Positions 5,273 to 5,293 of a stretch of 5,293 nucleotides of DNA are shown piece after piece. Source of the stretch: an uncultured Collinsella sp. (GTDB taxonomy: Bacteria > Actinomycetota > Coriobacteriia > Coriobacteriales > Coriobacteriaceae). The stretch's first letter is position 1; every line of letters begins with the position of its first letter. Both the position numbers and the translations under genes were made by a program. The notes under the pieces were generated by a model. It saw nothing but the letters and a program-made list of their open reading frames with translations, made no database searches and was not told the origin of the DNA. The stretch is from positions 1-5,293 of the forward strand of contig CAAENB010000152.1 of assembly GCA_900757235.1 (NCBI GenBank). The letters are read 5' to 3'.

Positions 5273-5293
5273 ATGTCCGGAAAGAAGAAGAGC
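5273..5293 (+). CDS. Start of an unidentified plus-strand gene (partial, 7 codons)
   Basis: An ATG at 5273 follows a perfect GGAGG at 5263-5267 with a five-base spacing, and the frame reads MSGKKKS to the window edge. The site quality suggests a real start, but seven residues cannot identify the product. The lysine-rich beginning is its only visible trait. No convincing promoter was found for it; its leader may contain the palindrome at 5183-5220 and the hairpin at 5235-5253. It is divergent from veg. Confidence 0.6.

Overview
The window looks like ordinary chromosomal housekeeping DNA from a high-G+C Gram-positive bacterium. My best guess is a coriobacterium such as Collinsella. The reasons are the fairly high G+C content, strong GGAGG-type ribosome binding sites, a Firmicutes-like veg-ispE gene pair in an actinobacterial-looking background, and a long lysyl-tRNA synthetase with a C-terminal tRNA-binding domain. 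The taxonomic call is an inference; no marker was searched.

Almost everything is on the minus strand, so it reads from right to left. From right to left: a 7-codon start of a plus-strand gene (5273-5293); a divergent intergenic region with a 38-bp near-perfect palindrome; veg (5042-4746) and ispE (4743-3847), separated by 2 bases; tRNA-Pro(CGG) (3797-3721) with a strong intrinsic terminator; tatA (3608-3333), with its own promoter candidate overlapped by an inverted repeat, and its own terminator; greA (3226-2756); a terminator-like hairpin inside the greA-lysS gap; lysS (2676-712); two hairpins after lysS; about 280 bases without a recognisable gene; and the first 108 codons of an unrecognised, very acidic protein that runs off the left edge (324-1).

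The identified genes serve core functions. IspE is a step of the MEP isoprenoid pathway, Veg is a small conserved protein linked to biofilm control in Bacillus, TatA builds the twin-arginine export pore, GreA rescues backtracked RNA polymerase, and LysS charges tRNA-Lys. Likely transcription units are veg-ispE-tRNA-Pro, tatA alone, greA-(hairpin)-lysS, and the acidic gene.

I see no mobile element, CRISPR array, defence system or obviously new multi-gene system. The points most worth a second look are the LysRS-tRNA-binding-domain fusion, the palindrome and its competing inverted repeat upstream of veg, the hairpin in the lysS leader, and the inverted repeat over the tatA promoter.
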